Shown here: piece after piece, positions 25,524 through 34,610 of the stretch
How the letters are laid out: each line of letters starts with the position of its first letter
Position numbering within the stretch: the first letter of the stretch is position 1
Assembly (NCBI GenBank): GCA_910583845.1
Contig: CAJUAB010000011.1
Coordinates: 62,001 to 126,000 of the forward strand
Direction of reading: 5' to 3'
DNA length: 64,000 bases
Source of the DNA: an uncultured Acetatifactor sp.
GTDB taxonomy: Bacteria > Bacillota > Clostridia > Lachnospirales > Lachnospiraceae
Made by a program: the position numbers and the translations under genes
The notes under the pieces: generated by a model
Seen by the model: only the letters and a program-made list of their open reading frames with translations
Told to the model about the DNA's origin: nothing
The model's database searches: none

Positions 25524-25624
25524 CCTGCTGCCTTTTCGCCGGGAACGAAGCGCGATGCCCGGGCAAATGATCAGGGCCTGGGCGGAAATTGCCATAGCAG
25601 GGCGTCGTTCCCGGAGTCGGCAGG
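25524..25624 (+). promoter_or_regulatory. Long leader structure reaching the yqfC Shine-Dalgarno site
   Basis: CCTGCTG (25524-25530) can pair with CGGCAGG (25618-25624), which includes the first two bases of the GGAGG site of yqfC. Inside this, CCGGGAACGA (25539-25548) pairs perfectly with 25605-25614, and GGCAA (25562-25566) with TTGCC (25589-25593). No terminator T-run follows. The structure could limit ribosome access. Confidence 0.45.
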
Positions 25625-25633
25625 AGGTAAGCC

Positions 25634-25918
25634 ATGAGAAAGAAGCAGACGGAGGGAACCAGCCGCAGGGAGGCGATTATCGACTCTCTCTCCCTGCCCA
25701 AGGATATTCTGCTGGGGGCCCTGCGGGTGACTCTGACGGGCTGTCAGGAAGCGTGGGTGGAGAATTATAAGGGAATATTGGAATATACAGAGTGTCAGAT
25801 CCTTTTGCAGGGCAAAAACTGCCAGGTCTGCTTTGAGGGGCAGCGGCTGTCCATAGAATACTACACCAATGAGGACATGAAGATCAGCGGCTGCATCCGC
25901 TGTGTCAGATATCAGTAA
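25634..25918 (+). CDS. yqfC: Sporulation protein YqfC
   Basis: This 94-residue protein of the YabP/YqfC family has the typical segment LSLPKDILLGALRVTLTGCQ followed by VENYKGILEYTE. In Bacillus subtilis yqfC is transcribed in the mother cell under sigma-E and is followed by yqfD, exactly as here (20-nt gap). A GGAGG site lies 6 nt before the ATG. Its molecular function is unknown; it marks the organism as a spore former. Confidence 0.9.
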   Translation: MRKKQTEGTSRREAIIDSLSLPKDILLGALRVTLTGCQEAWVENYKGILEYTECQILLQGKNCQVCFEGQRLSIEYYTNEDMKISGCIRCVRYQ

Positions 25919-25938
25919 TCTGAGTCGGGAGGATTCAT

Positions 25939-27168
25939 ATGCTGGGAATACTGCAATTCCTCAAAGGGTATGTCAGAATGAAAATATGGGGGGTGTCCCC
26001 GGAGCGCTTTCTGAATCTGTGCAGCAATAAGAATATTCTGTTGTGGGATATCTGCAAGGATGGGGATGTATATACCATGTGCATCAGTCTGAACGCGTTT
26101 TTACAGCTTCGTCCCATAGCCAGAAAAACGGGGGTAAGGGTAGTCGTCTTGCAGAAGTTTGGACTGCCTTTTTTACTGCCCGGCCTTCTGAAAAGGAAAA
26201 TTTTCATTGCAGGCTTATTTCTCTGCGTCACTTTCTGGATCGTCAGTTATCGATTTGTGTGGGATATCACCCTGGAGGGCAATTACCAGATCACACAGGA
26301 GGTGTTCACGGATTTTCTGGCTTCCCTGCAGGTGCGTGTGGGTATGCGGAAGACGGATCTGGATATCAGCGCCCTGGAGAGGGAAATCCGGCGCGCTTTT
26401 CCGGAGGTCACCTGGACTTCGGCCCGACTTTCCGGCACCCGGCTGGAGATTTCCATAAAGGAAAATGACGCCCCTATGCTGGAGGAACCGGTGCCTGTGG
26501 AGGGCGGCCAGAATCTTGTGTCGGAATACGCGGGCGTCATTACCTCCATGATCGTGAGAAGCGGGGTCCCGATGGTGAAAATCGGTGATACTGTGGAGGA
26601 GGGGACATTGTTGGTGGAGGGCCGGGTGCCGATCTACAACGACGATGCCACTGTCCGGGAATATCTGTATATTACGGCAGACGCGGATATTACGGTGGAG
26701 CATTCCATCACTTATCAGGATACGCTGCCCGCCACCTATATCCAAAAGTCTTATACCGGACGCAGCTTTAGCCGTCCCTTTGTGAGGCTGGGAGGGAAAG
26801 AGATCAAATTGCCGCAGGAACGGCCTTATCTGGTGTATGATACAGTGACCCAGGGACATACGCCCATGTTGCTTGAGAAACTGTCCATCCCGCTTTCCTG
26901 GGGCCAGTATGTCTACCGGGAGTACATGAATGTGGAGCATGAATATACGCTCAAGCAGGCGGAGGCGCTGCTGGTGGAAAAGGAGCTGCAATTTCTTGCA
27001 ACTTTAGAGGAAAAGGGGGTACACATTATTGAAAAAGATGTTAAAATAGAAGAGGGAGGCGTGTGCTGGACCATGGAGGGATGGATTCTGGTAGATCAGC
27101 TCACGGGACGGCTTGTGCCCATCTCCGGGGAGGAACCCGTGCCGGGAGCGGCAGGGCAGGATGATTGA
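25939..27168 (+). CDS. yqfD: Sporulation protein YqfD
   Basis: The protein has 409 residues. A cytoplasmic N-terminal region of about 85 residues is followed by one transmembrane helix (IFIAGLFLCVTFWIVSY, near residues 93-110) and a large outer domain, the usual YqfD topology. The outer part shows weak resemblance to POTRA/SpoIVFA-like folds, which I cannot confirm. It is cotranscribed with yqfC. The following phoH gene starts 66 nt later behind a very stable hairpin. Confidence 0.9.
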   Translation: MLGILQFLKGYVRMKIWGVSPERFLNLCSNKNILLWDICKDGDVYTMCISLNAFLQLRPIARKTGVRVVVLQKFGLPFLLPGLLKRKIFIAGLFLCVTFWIVSYRFVWDITLEGNYQITQEVFTDFLASLQVRVGMRKTDLDISALEREIRRAFPEVTWTSARLSGTRLEISIKENDAPMLEEPVPVEGGQNLVSEYAGVITSMIVRSGVPMVKIGDTVEEGTLLVEGRVPIYNDDATVREYLYITADADITVEHSITYQDTLPATYIQKSYTGRSFSRPFVRLGGKEIKLPQERPYLVYDTVTQGHTPMLLEKLSIPLSWGQYVYREYMNVEHEYTLKQAEALLVEKELQFLATLEEKGVHIIEKDVKIEEGGVCWTMEGWILVDQLTGRLVPISGEEPVPGAAGQDD

Positions 27169-27182
27169 CGTTATTATGCAGA

Positions 27183-27219
27183 CACCGCCGGAATCCGGCC
27201 GGGGCGGATTCCGGCGGTG
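27183..27219 (+). promoter_or_regulatory. Perfect 15-bp hairpin just before the phoH ribosome-binding site
   Basis: CACCGCCGGAATCCG (27183-27197) pairs perfectly with 27205-27219 around a 7-nt loop. The phoH Shine-Dalgarno site (GGAAGAGG) begins 3 nt later. No T-tract follows, so an mRNA-stability or translation role is more likely than termination. Confidence 0.6.
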
Positions 27220-27233
27220 CGGGAAGAGGAAAT

Positions 27234-28244
27234 ATGAGTGAAGTGACATTACAGATGGATATGCCCGCGGAGCATATGCAGAAAATTTTCGGCGCGGGGG
27301 ATTCCTATGTCCGCAAGATCGAGAGGGATCTGCATGTGACCGTGGTGGACCGCAACGGACGCGTGGCCGTCACTGGGGAGGAGCATCAGGCAAATCAGGC
27401 ATGCCGGATTCTGAGCCAGCTTACGGAGATATCCAGAAGGGGCAATGAAATCGAGGAGCAGAGCGTGAATTACGCGATTACATTAGGGATGGAAGAAAAA
27501 GAAAATATTCTGACAGAGATTGACGGGGACGTGATCTGTCATACCGTCAGCGGGAAACCGATCAAGCCCAAAACCCTTGGGCAGAAACAATATGTGGACG
27601 CCATACGCGGCAAAATGATTACTTTTGGCCTGGGGCCTGCGGGGACGGGCAAGACTTATCTGGCCATGGCCATGGCCATCACGGCGTTCAAGAACGATGA
27701 GGTCAGCCGGATCATTCTGACCCGTCCGGCCATTGAGGCGGGGGAAAAACTGGGATTCCTGCCCGGGGATTTGCAGAGCAAGGTGGACCCTTATCTGCGT
27801 CCCCTGTATGATGCCCTTTATCAGATCATGGGCGCGGAGAACTTTGCCAAAAACATGGAAAAGGGGCTGATTGAGGTGGCCCCCCTGGCCTATATGCGGG
27901 GCCGTACCTTGGACAACGCCTACATTATTCTGGACGAGGCGCAGAATACCACCCCTGCCCAGATGAAGATGTTCCTGACCCGGATCGGGTTCGGCTCCAA
28001 GGTGGTGGTCACCGGCGACAGCTCGCAGAAGGATCTGCCCACCGGCAGTCAGTCCGGCCTGGATGTGGCCGCGAAAGTGCTGGGAAAGGTGGAGGATATC
28101 GCTTTCTGCAATCTGACCAGCAAGGACGTGGTGCGTCATCCTCTGGTGCAGAAGATCGTCAAGGCCTATGACGATTATGAGGCACGGGAGAAGTACAGAG
28201 AAAAGGCAAGGAGCAGAGAAAAGAGACATGGCCGGAGGCAATAG
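27234..28244 (+). CDS. phoH: PhoH-like ATPase
   Basis: This 336-residue P-loop ATPase/helicase-like protein may act on RNA; family members are often encoded next to ybeY. Walker A is GPAGTGKT (near residue 140), Walker B is IILDEAQN (near 229), and VTGDSSQKDLP is the sensor segment. The N-terminal part (residues 1-110) is a KH-like domain, typical of the long PhoH form. The ATG at 27234 follows GGAAGAGG. Its C-terminus is strongly basic. ybeY follows after 35 nt. Confidence 0.95.
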   Translation: MSEVTLQMDMPAEHMQKIFGAGDSYVRKIERDLHVTVVDRNGRVAVTGEEHQANQACRILSQLTEISRRGNEIEEQSVNYAITLGMEEKENILTEIDGDVICHTVSGKPIKPKTLGQKQYVDAIRGKMITFGLGPAGTGKTYLAMAMAITAFKNDEVSRIILTRPAIEAGEKLGFLPGDLQSKVDPYLRPLYDALYQIMGAENFAKNMEKGLIEVAPLAYMRGRTLDNAYIILDEAQNTTPAQMKMFLTRIGFGSKVVVTGDSSQKDLPTGSQSGLDVAAKVLGKVEDIAFCNLTSKDVVRHPLVQKIVKAYDDYEAREKYREKARSREKRHGRRQ

Positions 28245-28279
28245 AAACGGAAGAGAACGGACGGGGGCGAAGTGCTGCG

Positions 28280-28786
28280 ATGACTTTTTATGTTGAGAAT
28301 GAGACCGATGTGACATATTCCTTCGATGTGGAGCAGACAGTGGCGGCGGTGGCAACGGCCGTGCTGGAGTCGGAGGGCTGTCCCTATCAGGTGCAGATAA
28401 ACGTGCTGCTCACCGACAATGAGGGGATCAGAGAGTTCAACAGGCAGTACCGTCAGATTGACAGGGAGACGGATGTGCTGTCTTTTCCCAATCTGGAATT
28501 TGACACGCCGGGAGATTTTCAAAACGCGGAGGAACAGAGGGCGGACTGCTTTGACCCGGACAGCGGCGAGCTGATTCTGGGGGATATCATTTTGTCGGTG
28601 GACAGGATTGCCGGACAGGCCAGGGAATACGGACACAGCCTGCGGCGGGAACTGGCGTTTCTGGTGGCGCACAGTCTGCTGCATCTCTGCGGTTACGACC
28701 ATATGGAACCGGCGGAGGCGGCGGTGATGGAGCAAAAGCAGGAACAGGTTCTGAACGCGCTGGGCATTACCAGGGACCCGGCGTGA
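28280..28786 (+). CDS. ybeY: Endoribonuclease YbeY
   Basis: This 168-residue metal-dependent RNase takes part in 16S rRNA 3' end maturation and ribosome quality control. The zinc motif HSLLHLCGYDH near residue 133 gives the three histidine ligands, and RETDVLSFP near residue 60 is conserved. The ribosome-binding site is weak, which may mean coupling to phoH 35 nt upstream. An acidic insert near residues 75-95 is slightly longer than usual. Confidence 0.95.
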   Translation: MTFYVENETDVTYSFDVEQTVAAVATAVLESEGCPYQVQINVLLTDNEGIREFNRQYRQIDRETDVLSFPNLEFDTPGDFQNAEEQRADCFDPDSGELILGDIILSVDRIAGQAREYGHSLRRELAFLVAHSLLHLCGYDHMEPAEAAVMEQKQEQVLNALGITRDPA

Positions 28787-28823
28787 GTTTTGCCGGCTGA
28801 AAATACGGAAGGAAACGACCTTT

Positions 28824-30506
28824 ATGAGGCAACAGGAGATCAAGATAAAGCAGATCATATGCTATACCTATGTTATTGGCATCATTGGTTTGACTGGCAT
28901 GGGAAGGGTGCTGGGAGATATGGGAATGGCCTGTCTGTCAGTAGCCATGGAGGGCGTCAGTCTCTTTTTTCTGCTGGCGACCTGCGGGGTGTCGGATGTG
29001 ATCGCAAAGCTGCAGAGAAACCGCAGAAATAAGGGACAGTTCAAAGGGGTGGCCCGGATGCGCGGGCAGTTTTTCATTTTGCAGGGAGCCCTGGGGGCGC
29101 TGCTGACCACACTTCTTTTGCTGCTGGCGGAGCCTCTGGCGGGACGTATCTTCCGGGTACCCTACGGCGCGTCCGCGCTGAAGCTGCTGGCTCCGGTGAT
29201 TCTGTTCCAGGCTTTGAGCGCGGCGCTGCTGGGCTATTTCCAGGGAAGCGGCAGCTACATGCCTTCTCTGGTCAGCGCGGTGATGCGCCAGGGATTTTTT
29301 CTGGTACTCGGCGCTTTGTTTGGAAGATGGCTGACGGGTTATGGAGACAAGGTGTCTCGTCTGTTGAAAAATGACTGTTACAGCGGTATGTATGGGGCCA
29401 TGGGAGTTGCTCTTGGCATCGCGGTCTCAGAACTGCTGGTATTACTGTTTCTGGTTGTGGTTTATCTGGGCAGTGACAGGAAGACGGACGAACAGAAAAG
29501 CCAGGAGGGACTGCGCCGCACGGAGAGCATGGGGGACGTGGTCCGGATTTACTGCGGGGCGCTTTGGCGGGGGGTATGCACGGCGATGCTGGCAGTGCTC
29601 CCCTTGGTGCTGGGCGGCGCTTTTTATCTGCGCGGAGCGGCGTCACTCAGTACTGATGTGCCTGCGCTGGCCCCCGCAGTGGAGGGAGCAGCTTCGGAGG
29701 AAGCGGCTCCCCTGGCAGTCTTGAGTGCCGATCTGGCAGTGGCGGGTTATGGCGGTCTTATCGGGAAATGCCTTTTGCCATGCGCGGCATTTGTGCTGGT
29801 TCTCGCCGCCCGATGTTTTCCCGTCTACGGCAGATTATGCGGAACTGTCCGCAGGGAGGACGCGCGGTATGCCCGGGATGTGGCGGCGGTCGGGCTGCAC
29901 TATGTGTGGACGGCCGGGCTGTATTTTGCCGTGACCGCGGTGGTGATGGCCCCGCGGATCGCGGCGGGCTTTTTTCCCGGAGGAGAGGAAAACATGAGCG
30001 GCATGCTGAGAATAGGCGGGGGCCTGGTTCTGGCACTGGGGCTTGTGGCGCTGTTCTCAATGATCCTCCTGGCCCACGGAGAGCAGTATATTCTGATGGG
30101 CATGCTGGGAATCTGGACGGTTCTGAATATGATTTTCCAGAGTCTCTTTGTCAGAGGCAGCGGATACAGCGCCGCCGGAATCCTGTACGGAGCCTTTGTG
30201 TCCACCATTATTCTGCTGGCAGGAATGGCGGCTTACTGCGTCTGGCGGGGCAGAATGGGTACGGACTATGTCCGGATTCTGGGGGTGCCGCTGGCGGGGG
30301 CAGGGATTATGGGGCTGTTAATCCTGCTGGCCGACAAACTGCTGGGCGCCCATATGAGCGATGTGGCGGCCGTGGCGGTGGCCGCCCTGCTGGGGGCAGT
30401 GGTTTATGGGGGCATCCTGGTGGCAACGAAAAATATACGGGAATATGAGATTTCCGTGTTGTATGGAAAACAGGCCAGAAAAATGCTGGAACGTATAATT
30501 TCATAA
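28824..30506 (+). CDS. Polysaccharide/lipid flippase of the SpoVB-MurJ (MVF) type
   Basis: This 560-residue integral membrane protein has about 14 hydrophobic segments. The N-terminal region (MGRVLGDMGMACLSVAMEG, then ATCGVSDVIAKLQ) follows the pattern of SpoVB and related MVF flippases that move lipid-linked sugars across the membrane. A long loop near residues 255-295 is rich in Ala and acidic residues. The exact substrate is unknown. The nearby sporulation genes favour a SpoVB-like role, which is an inference. It starts after an AAGGAAACG site, 37 nt after ybeY. Confidence 0.82.
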   Translation: MRQQEIKIKQIICYTYVIGIIGLTGMGRVLGDMGMACLSVAMEGVSLFFLLATCGVSDVIAKLQRNRRNKGQFKGVARMRGQFFILQGALGALLTTLLLLLAEPLAGRIFRVPYGASALKLLAPVILFQALSAALLGYFQGSGSYMPSLVSAVMRQGFFLVLGALFGRWLTGYGDKVSRLLKNDCYSGMYGAMGVALGIAVSELLVLLFLVVVYLGSDRKTDEQKSQEGLRRTESMGDVVRIYCGALWRGVCTAMLAVLPLVLGGAFYLRGAASLSTDVPALAPAVEGAASEEAAPLAVLSADLAVAGYGGLIGKCLLPCAAFVLVLAARCFPVYGRLCGTVRREDARYARDVAAVGLHYVWTAGLYFAVTAVVMAPRIAAGFFPGGEENMSGMLRIGGGLVLALGLVALFSMILLAHGEQYILMGMLGIWTVLNMIFQSLFVRGSGYSAAGILYGAFVSTIILLAGMAAYCVWRGRMGTDYVRILGVPLAGAGIMGLLILLADKLLGAHMSDVAAVAVAALLGAVVYGGILVATKNIREYEISVLYGKQARKMLERIIS

Positions 30507-30546
30507 AATATGGTTGATACTATGTGTGAGATTGGATCGCACATAG

Positions 30547-30571
30547 AAAAACGTCTCGTTGAGCCGTTTTT
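30547..30571 (+). terminator. Probable terminator after the flippase gene
   Basis: AAAAACG pairs with CGTTTTT (30547-30553 with 30565-30571), with an inner CTC/GAG helix after one mismatch. The T-rich arm serves as the release tract. A second palindrome (TATGTGTGA with TCGCACATA) lies just upstream. Confidence 0.6.
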
Positions 30572-30599
30572 CACGGATTGTGGGAAAAAGGGGTAAGAG

Positions 30600-31325
30600 A
30601 TGAGACGGACGAGGACGAAGGGACAGCGGATAGGCATATTTTCAGCAGGGCTGCTGTTATGCGGCTTGATGGGGATGACAGGGGGCTTGCTGGGCGCCAG
30701 ACTGGCACAGCGGTATCAGCCGCAGCAGATCCGGCAGGAGACGCTTCCGGGGACGTTGGAGGAAACACCGGAAATATCTCTGCCGGAGGCTGCGCCCAGA
30801 TGGCATAATCAGGTGATGGAGACGCCGCCGGAGGATGTGGAAGATCAGAACGGACCGGCCTCCCAGGTTATCAGCATCCCGGAGACTGTCAATGCGGAGA
30901 CGGAATACATTTTGCGGGAAAAGGATCTCCTGAACGGTTCGGAGGTGGAGACCAGCGTGAAACTCCCCGATATGTATATCGGCATGAACCGGGAACAGTT
31001 CGTGGCGGCCATGGAGAGCTATGAGGCGGCACCGCCGCTGTCCGAGAAGGAGAGGGGATTTGTGAGCCTGGACGTGCTCTCCTTCGCCCCCAGCCGGGTG
31101 GTGGTTCAGATGAATTACCGGTATGTGCAGCCTTCGAAGAGCTTCTATGTGGTGGCGATCAACGACCTGATCGTGGTCTATAAGGAAGACAGGGAAACCG
31201 TATATCAATATACGAATATCCGTCTTTCCCATCTTCCGGAGCGCTTGCAGCAGGAGATTATCGGAGTGAAATATATTGCGGATGAGGAGAGGCTGTATGA
31301 CTTCCTGGAAAACTATACCAGCTGA
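30600..31325 (+). CDS. BofC-like protein
   Basis: The protein has 241 residues. Residues 11-33 form a signal anchor. A low-complexity Pro/Glu linker follows to about residue 100. The C-terminal 60 residues (FYVVAINDLIVVYKED, then a TNI-LSHLP segment and a final LYDFLENYTS) resemble the C-terminal domain of BofC, the forespore inhibitor of SpoIVB signalling. I judged this by eye. The neighbouring sporulation genes support it. An AAAGGGG site precedes the ATG. Its 3' end overlaps the next gene by 29 nt. Confidence 0.6.
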   Translation: MRRTRTKGQRIGIFSAGLLLCGLMGMTGGLLGARLAQRYQPQQIRQETLPGTLEETPEISLPEAAPRWHNQVMETPPEDVEDQNGPASQVISIPETVNAETEYILREKDLLNGSEVETSVKLPDMYIGMNREQFVAAMESYEAAPPLSEKERGFVSLDVLSFAPSRVVVQMNYRYVQPSKSFYVVAINDLIVVYKEDRETVYQYTNIRLSHLPERLQQEIIGVKYIADEERLYDFLENYTS

Positions 31326-32613
31326 CAGATACGATGTGGCGGTGGCGGGCGGCGGCGCTTCGGGGATGACGGCGGCCATAGCGGCGGCCCGGTCCGGCGC
31401 CAGGGTGGCGCTGCTGGAACGTGGAGAGAGGCCGGGGAAAAAAATACTGATGACCGGCAACGGCAAGTGCAATCTGGGCAACAGGGATTTGAGCCCCGCC
31501 TGTTACTATAGCGACAATATGGCAGTGGCAGCCTCCGTTCTGGAGCGTTTCGGGACGGAGGAGACCATCGCCTTTTTTTCGTCTCTGGGACTTATGGTGC
31601 GGGAGCGGGGGGGATATCTCTATCCCTTCAGCGGGCAGGCGGCAACGGTGCTGGATGTGCTGCGCTACGGATTGGAACGGGAACGGGTAGAAGTCATGAC
31701 CCGGGCCGCGGTGCGGGAGGTGACTTCCCGGGCGGCAAACCGGGGCGCGCGACAGGAGTACATACTGAAGCTGGACAATGGCAGAGAACTGCGGGCGGAG
31801 CGGGTGGTGCTGGCCTGCGGCGGACAGGCGGCTCCCGGGACCGGGTCAGACGGCAGCGGCTATGCGCTGGCCCGGTCTCTGGGGCATCGGATCGTCCCGC
31901 CCGTGCCCTCCCTGGTGCAGCTCCATTGCGGCGAAAAATATTGCAAGGCTCTGGCGGGAGTGCGGTCGGAGGGGACGGTACGGATTTACGGAAGCGGACA
32001 GGGGGATCTGCTGTTTGAAGAGACGGGGGAAATTCAGCTTACGGAGTATGGCATATCCGGCATCCCGGTGTTTCAACTCAGCGGCGGGGTGAACCAGCTG
32101 CTGGCCAGGAAGAAGGAGCTGCGCGCGGAGCTGGATTTTTTCCCCCGGTGCGAAGAGGATGTCTATGAGCGGCTGTGCCGGGAGAGAATGGAACAGATGA
32201 GGCAGGAGACGGTGGAAATGTTTTTTACGGGTATGCTGCATAAAAAGATTATGGCCGTGTGCGTCCGGCAGGCAGGGCTTTCGCCGGAAGAGCGCGCGGC
32301 CGGGGCGGACCGGCGGAAACTGCGGCGCGTTTTTGAGCTGTGCCGTCATCTGCCCTTTACCGTCACTGGCAGCCATTCCTTTGAAAACGCGCAGGTATGC
32401 CGGGGCGGCGTCAGCATGCGGGAGGTGGACGGGCAGCTGCAGTCCGGGCGCTGCCATGGCCTGTATATGGCAGGGGAATTGCTTCATGTGGATGGACGCT
32501 GCGGCGGTTATAACCTGCAATGGGCCTGGGCAAGCGGATATATCGCGGGAAGCGCGGCGGGACAGGGAAGCGGGAGGCGTAACGGCAAACCCGGATACAG
32601 GGATGAGGAATAA
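31297..32613 (+). CDS. FAD-dependent oxidoreductase of the HI0933/BaiN family
   Basis: The protein has 438 residues. The N-terminal dinucleotide-binding motif is VAVAGGGASGMTAAIAAA. PGKKILMTGNGKCNLGN and a C-terminal GELLHVDGRCGGYNLQWAW segment are signatures of the HI0933 family. BaiN of Clostridium scindens, proposed to reduce bile-acid intermediates, belongs here, but most relatives have no known substrate. I chose ATG 31297 because it follows GAGGAGAGG; an upstream ATG at 31276 would add seven residues. It overlaps the BofC-like gene and is 3 nt from the next flavoprotein gene, so the two oxidoreductases are cotranscribed. Confidence 0.88.
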   Translation: MTSWKTIPADRYDVAVAGGGASGMTAAIAAARSGARVALLERGERPGKKILMTGNGKCNLGNRDLSPACYYSDNMAVAASVLERFGTEETIAFFSSLGLMVRERGGYLYPFSGQAATVLDVLRYGLERERVEVMTRAAVREVTSRAANRGARQEYILKLDNGRELRAERVVLACGGQAAPGTGSDGSGYALARSLGHRIVPPVPSLVQLHCGEKYCKALAGVRSEGTVRIYGSGQGDLLFEETGEIQLTEYGISGIPVFQLSGGVNQLLARKKELRAELDFFPRCEEDVYERLCRERMEQMRQETVEMFFTGMLHKKIMAVCVRQAGLSPEERAAGADRRKLRRVFELCRHLPFTVTGSHSFENAQVCRGGVSMREVDGQLQSGRCHGLYMAGELLHVDGRCGGYNLQWAWASGYIAGSAAGQGSGRRNGKPGYRDEE

Positions 32614-32616
32614 AAT

Positions 32617-34566
32617 ATGTTGCGAGTCAATCAGATAAAGATAAAACCCGGTCAGGGAGAGCGGGAAATTCTGCGAAAGACGGCCAGACTGCTCAAGCTG
32701 GACGAAAAGGATATACAGCATATGGAAATTCTGCGCTGTTCCATTGACGCCCGGAAAAAACCGGAGATCTGGTGCAGCTATACGGTGGATGTGGAATTGA
32801 AAAAACCCTCCCTGGAGGCGGGGATCTGCAGGCGTCTTGGACAGGCGCTTGTCACCCGGACGGTGAAACAGACTTATCATTTCCCGGACTGCGGTGAAAA
32901 GCCGCTCACCCATCCGCCGGTGATTGTGGGGATGGGGCCGGCTGGGCTTTTCTGCGCCTGCTATCTGGCCCGGCATGGCTATAAGCCCATCGTGCTGGAG
33001 AGGGGACAGGATGTGGACAGGCGCAGGGCGGATGTACAGCGTTTCTGGGATGAGGGCATCTTACAGCCCCAGTCCAATGTGCAGTTCGGGGAGGGCGGTG
33101 CCGGGACTTTTTCGGACGGAAAACTAAACACGCTGGTCAAGGACAAGTATGGCAGAAACCGGGAAGTGCTGCGGACCTTTGTGACTCACGGCGCGCCGGA
33201 GCGGATCTTGTACGACGCCAGACCCCATATGGGCACGGATGTGCTGTCACAGGTGGTCAAGAACATGCGGCAGGAGATTCTGGACCGGGGCGGGCAGGTA
33301 CTCTTTGGAACCATGCTGGAAGGACTGGAAACGGAGGAGGACGGGAGCCGGATCACGGCGGTTTATGTCAGTGGAGGACGCCGTATTCCCTGCGAGCAGC
33401 TGGTGCTGGCCATCGGTCACAGTGCCAGAGATACTTTTCAGATGCTGCATGAGGCGGGACTGCCCATGGAGGCCAGGCCCTTTGCCGTGGGTCTGCGGGT
33501 TGAACATCCGCAGAGCATGATCAACCGGGCCCAGTATGGGGCAGAGATGCCGGGAAATCCGGAAAGCACCCCGGACCCGGTGCCGGGAGCTGTCAGCTTT
33601 TCAAAAGCTGCCGGAGAGTCGGTTTCTGAGACTTTACCGGAGTCGGTCCTGGGAGCCGCCTCCTATAAACTGACAGCCAGGGCATCCGACGACAGAGGAG
33701 TGTACTCTTTCTGCATGTGTCCCGGAGGCTATGTGGTCAATGCTTCCTCAGAGCCCGGCCGGCTTGCCGTAAACGGTATGAGCTACAGCCGCCGGGACGG
33801 AAGCAATGCCAACAGCGCGATCATTGTGTCCGTAACGCCGAAGGACTATAGCCGTGTCAGCCGGGGGGATTCTCAGCCGGAAGGTCTGGAATCTGTTAAG
33901 GGGGAAGGCCAGGCAGAACCTTTGGCGGATTTCCAGGCAGATCCCCTTGCAGATCCCCTGGCGGGGGTGGCGTTTCAGCGGCGGCTGGAGGAGAGAGCTT
34001 ATCGGCTGGGACAGGGAGCGGTGCCTGTACAGCGCTATGGAATCTATAAGGCTTGTGTGGAACAGGGATGCAGCCAGGAGGAACTGATGGCGGACCAGGG
34101 AAAGGGGACCGCAGAATTTTCACCGGATTGCCGGGAGCAGCCCCTGCAGCCCTGCATCAAGGGGAAGTGGCGGGAGAGTGATCTCAGCGGCCTTCTGCCA
34201 GAGGAACTGAGCAGGGCTTTTGTGGAGGGCATGGAGCAGTTTGGCCGGCAGATCCCCGGCTTTAACCGTCCGGACGCCATTCTGTCAGGGGTGGAGAGCC
34301 GGACTTCGTCGCCTGTCCGGATTCTCAGAGACGAGGAACTACAGTCCCGGATACGGGGGATTTATCCCTGCGGTGAGGGGGCCGGGTACGCGGGAGGAAT
34401 CACATCCGCGGCCATGGACGGAATCAAGGTGGCAGAGGCCATCGCCTCCGTCTTTAAGCCGCCGGAGGAACCTCTCATTCAGGCGGGCGGCAAGTCTTTT
34501 TGCGCTCCGGTGTGCTCCAAGGGAGAAGTATCATTGACGTATGAAACAATTGATGATAGAATCTAG
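32617..34566 (+). CDS. Large FAD-dependent dehydrogenase (COG2509-like)
   Basis: The protein has 649 residues. The first 90 residues form a small alpha/beta domain. The FAD motif VIVGMGPAGLFCACYLAR begins near residue 104. NVQFGEGGAGTFSDGKLNT and a C-terminal YPCGEGAGYAGGI match the uncharacterised COG2509 flavoproteins. Family members usually have about 460-540 residues. Here low-complexity inserts near residues 311-348, 415-452 and 492-515 add length, two of them rich in repeated Pro, Glu, Ala, Asp and Leu. The substrate is unknown. Cotranscribed with the HI0933-type gene upstream. Confidence 0.85.
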   Translation: MLRVNQIKIKPGQGEREILRKTARLLKLDEKDIQHMEILRCSIDARKKPEIWCSYTVDVELKKPSLEAGICRRLGQALVTRTVKQTYHFPDCGEKPLTHPPVIVGMGPAGLFCACYLARHGYKPIVLERGQDVDRRRADVQRFWDEGILQPQSNVQFGEGGAGTFSDGKLNTLVKDKYGRNREVLRTFVTHGAPERILYDARPHMGTDVLSQVVKNMRQEILDRGGQVLFGTMLEGLETEEDGSRITAVYVSGGRRIPCEQLVLAIGHSARDTFQMLHEAGLPMEARPFAVGLRVEHPQSMINRAQYGAEMPGNPESTPDPVPGAVSFSKAAGESVSETLPESVLGAASYKLTARASDDRGVYSFCMCPGGYVVNASSEPGRLAVNGMSYSRRDGSNANSAIIVSVTPKDYSRVSRGDSQPEGLESVKGEGQAEPLADFQADPLADPLAGVAFQRRLEERAYRLGQGAVPVQRYGIYKACVEQGCSQEELMADQGKGTAEFSPDCREQPLQPCIKGKWRESDLSGLLPEELSRAFVEGMEQFGRQIPGFNRPDAILSGVESRTSSPVRILRDEELQSRIRGIYPCGEGAGYAGGITSAAMDGIKVAEAIASVFKPPEEPLIQAGGKSFCAPVCSKGEVSLTYETIDDRI

Positions 34567-34610
34567 AAGAAATAAGAGTCATAGTATATACGAATGCGAG
34601 GAAATATAAA

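Noticed and set aside
28790..30448. Alternative-frame proteins within the flippase gene
   Set aside because: Several long frames exist because of high G+C at third positions; only the 28824-30506 frame shows membrane segments and family motifs.
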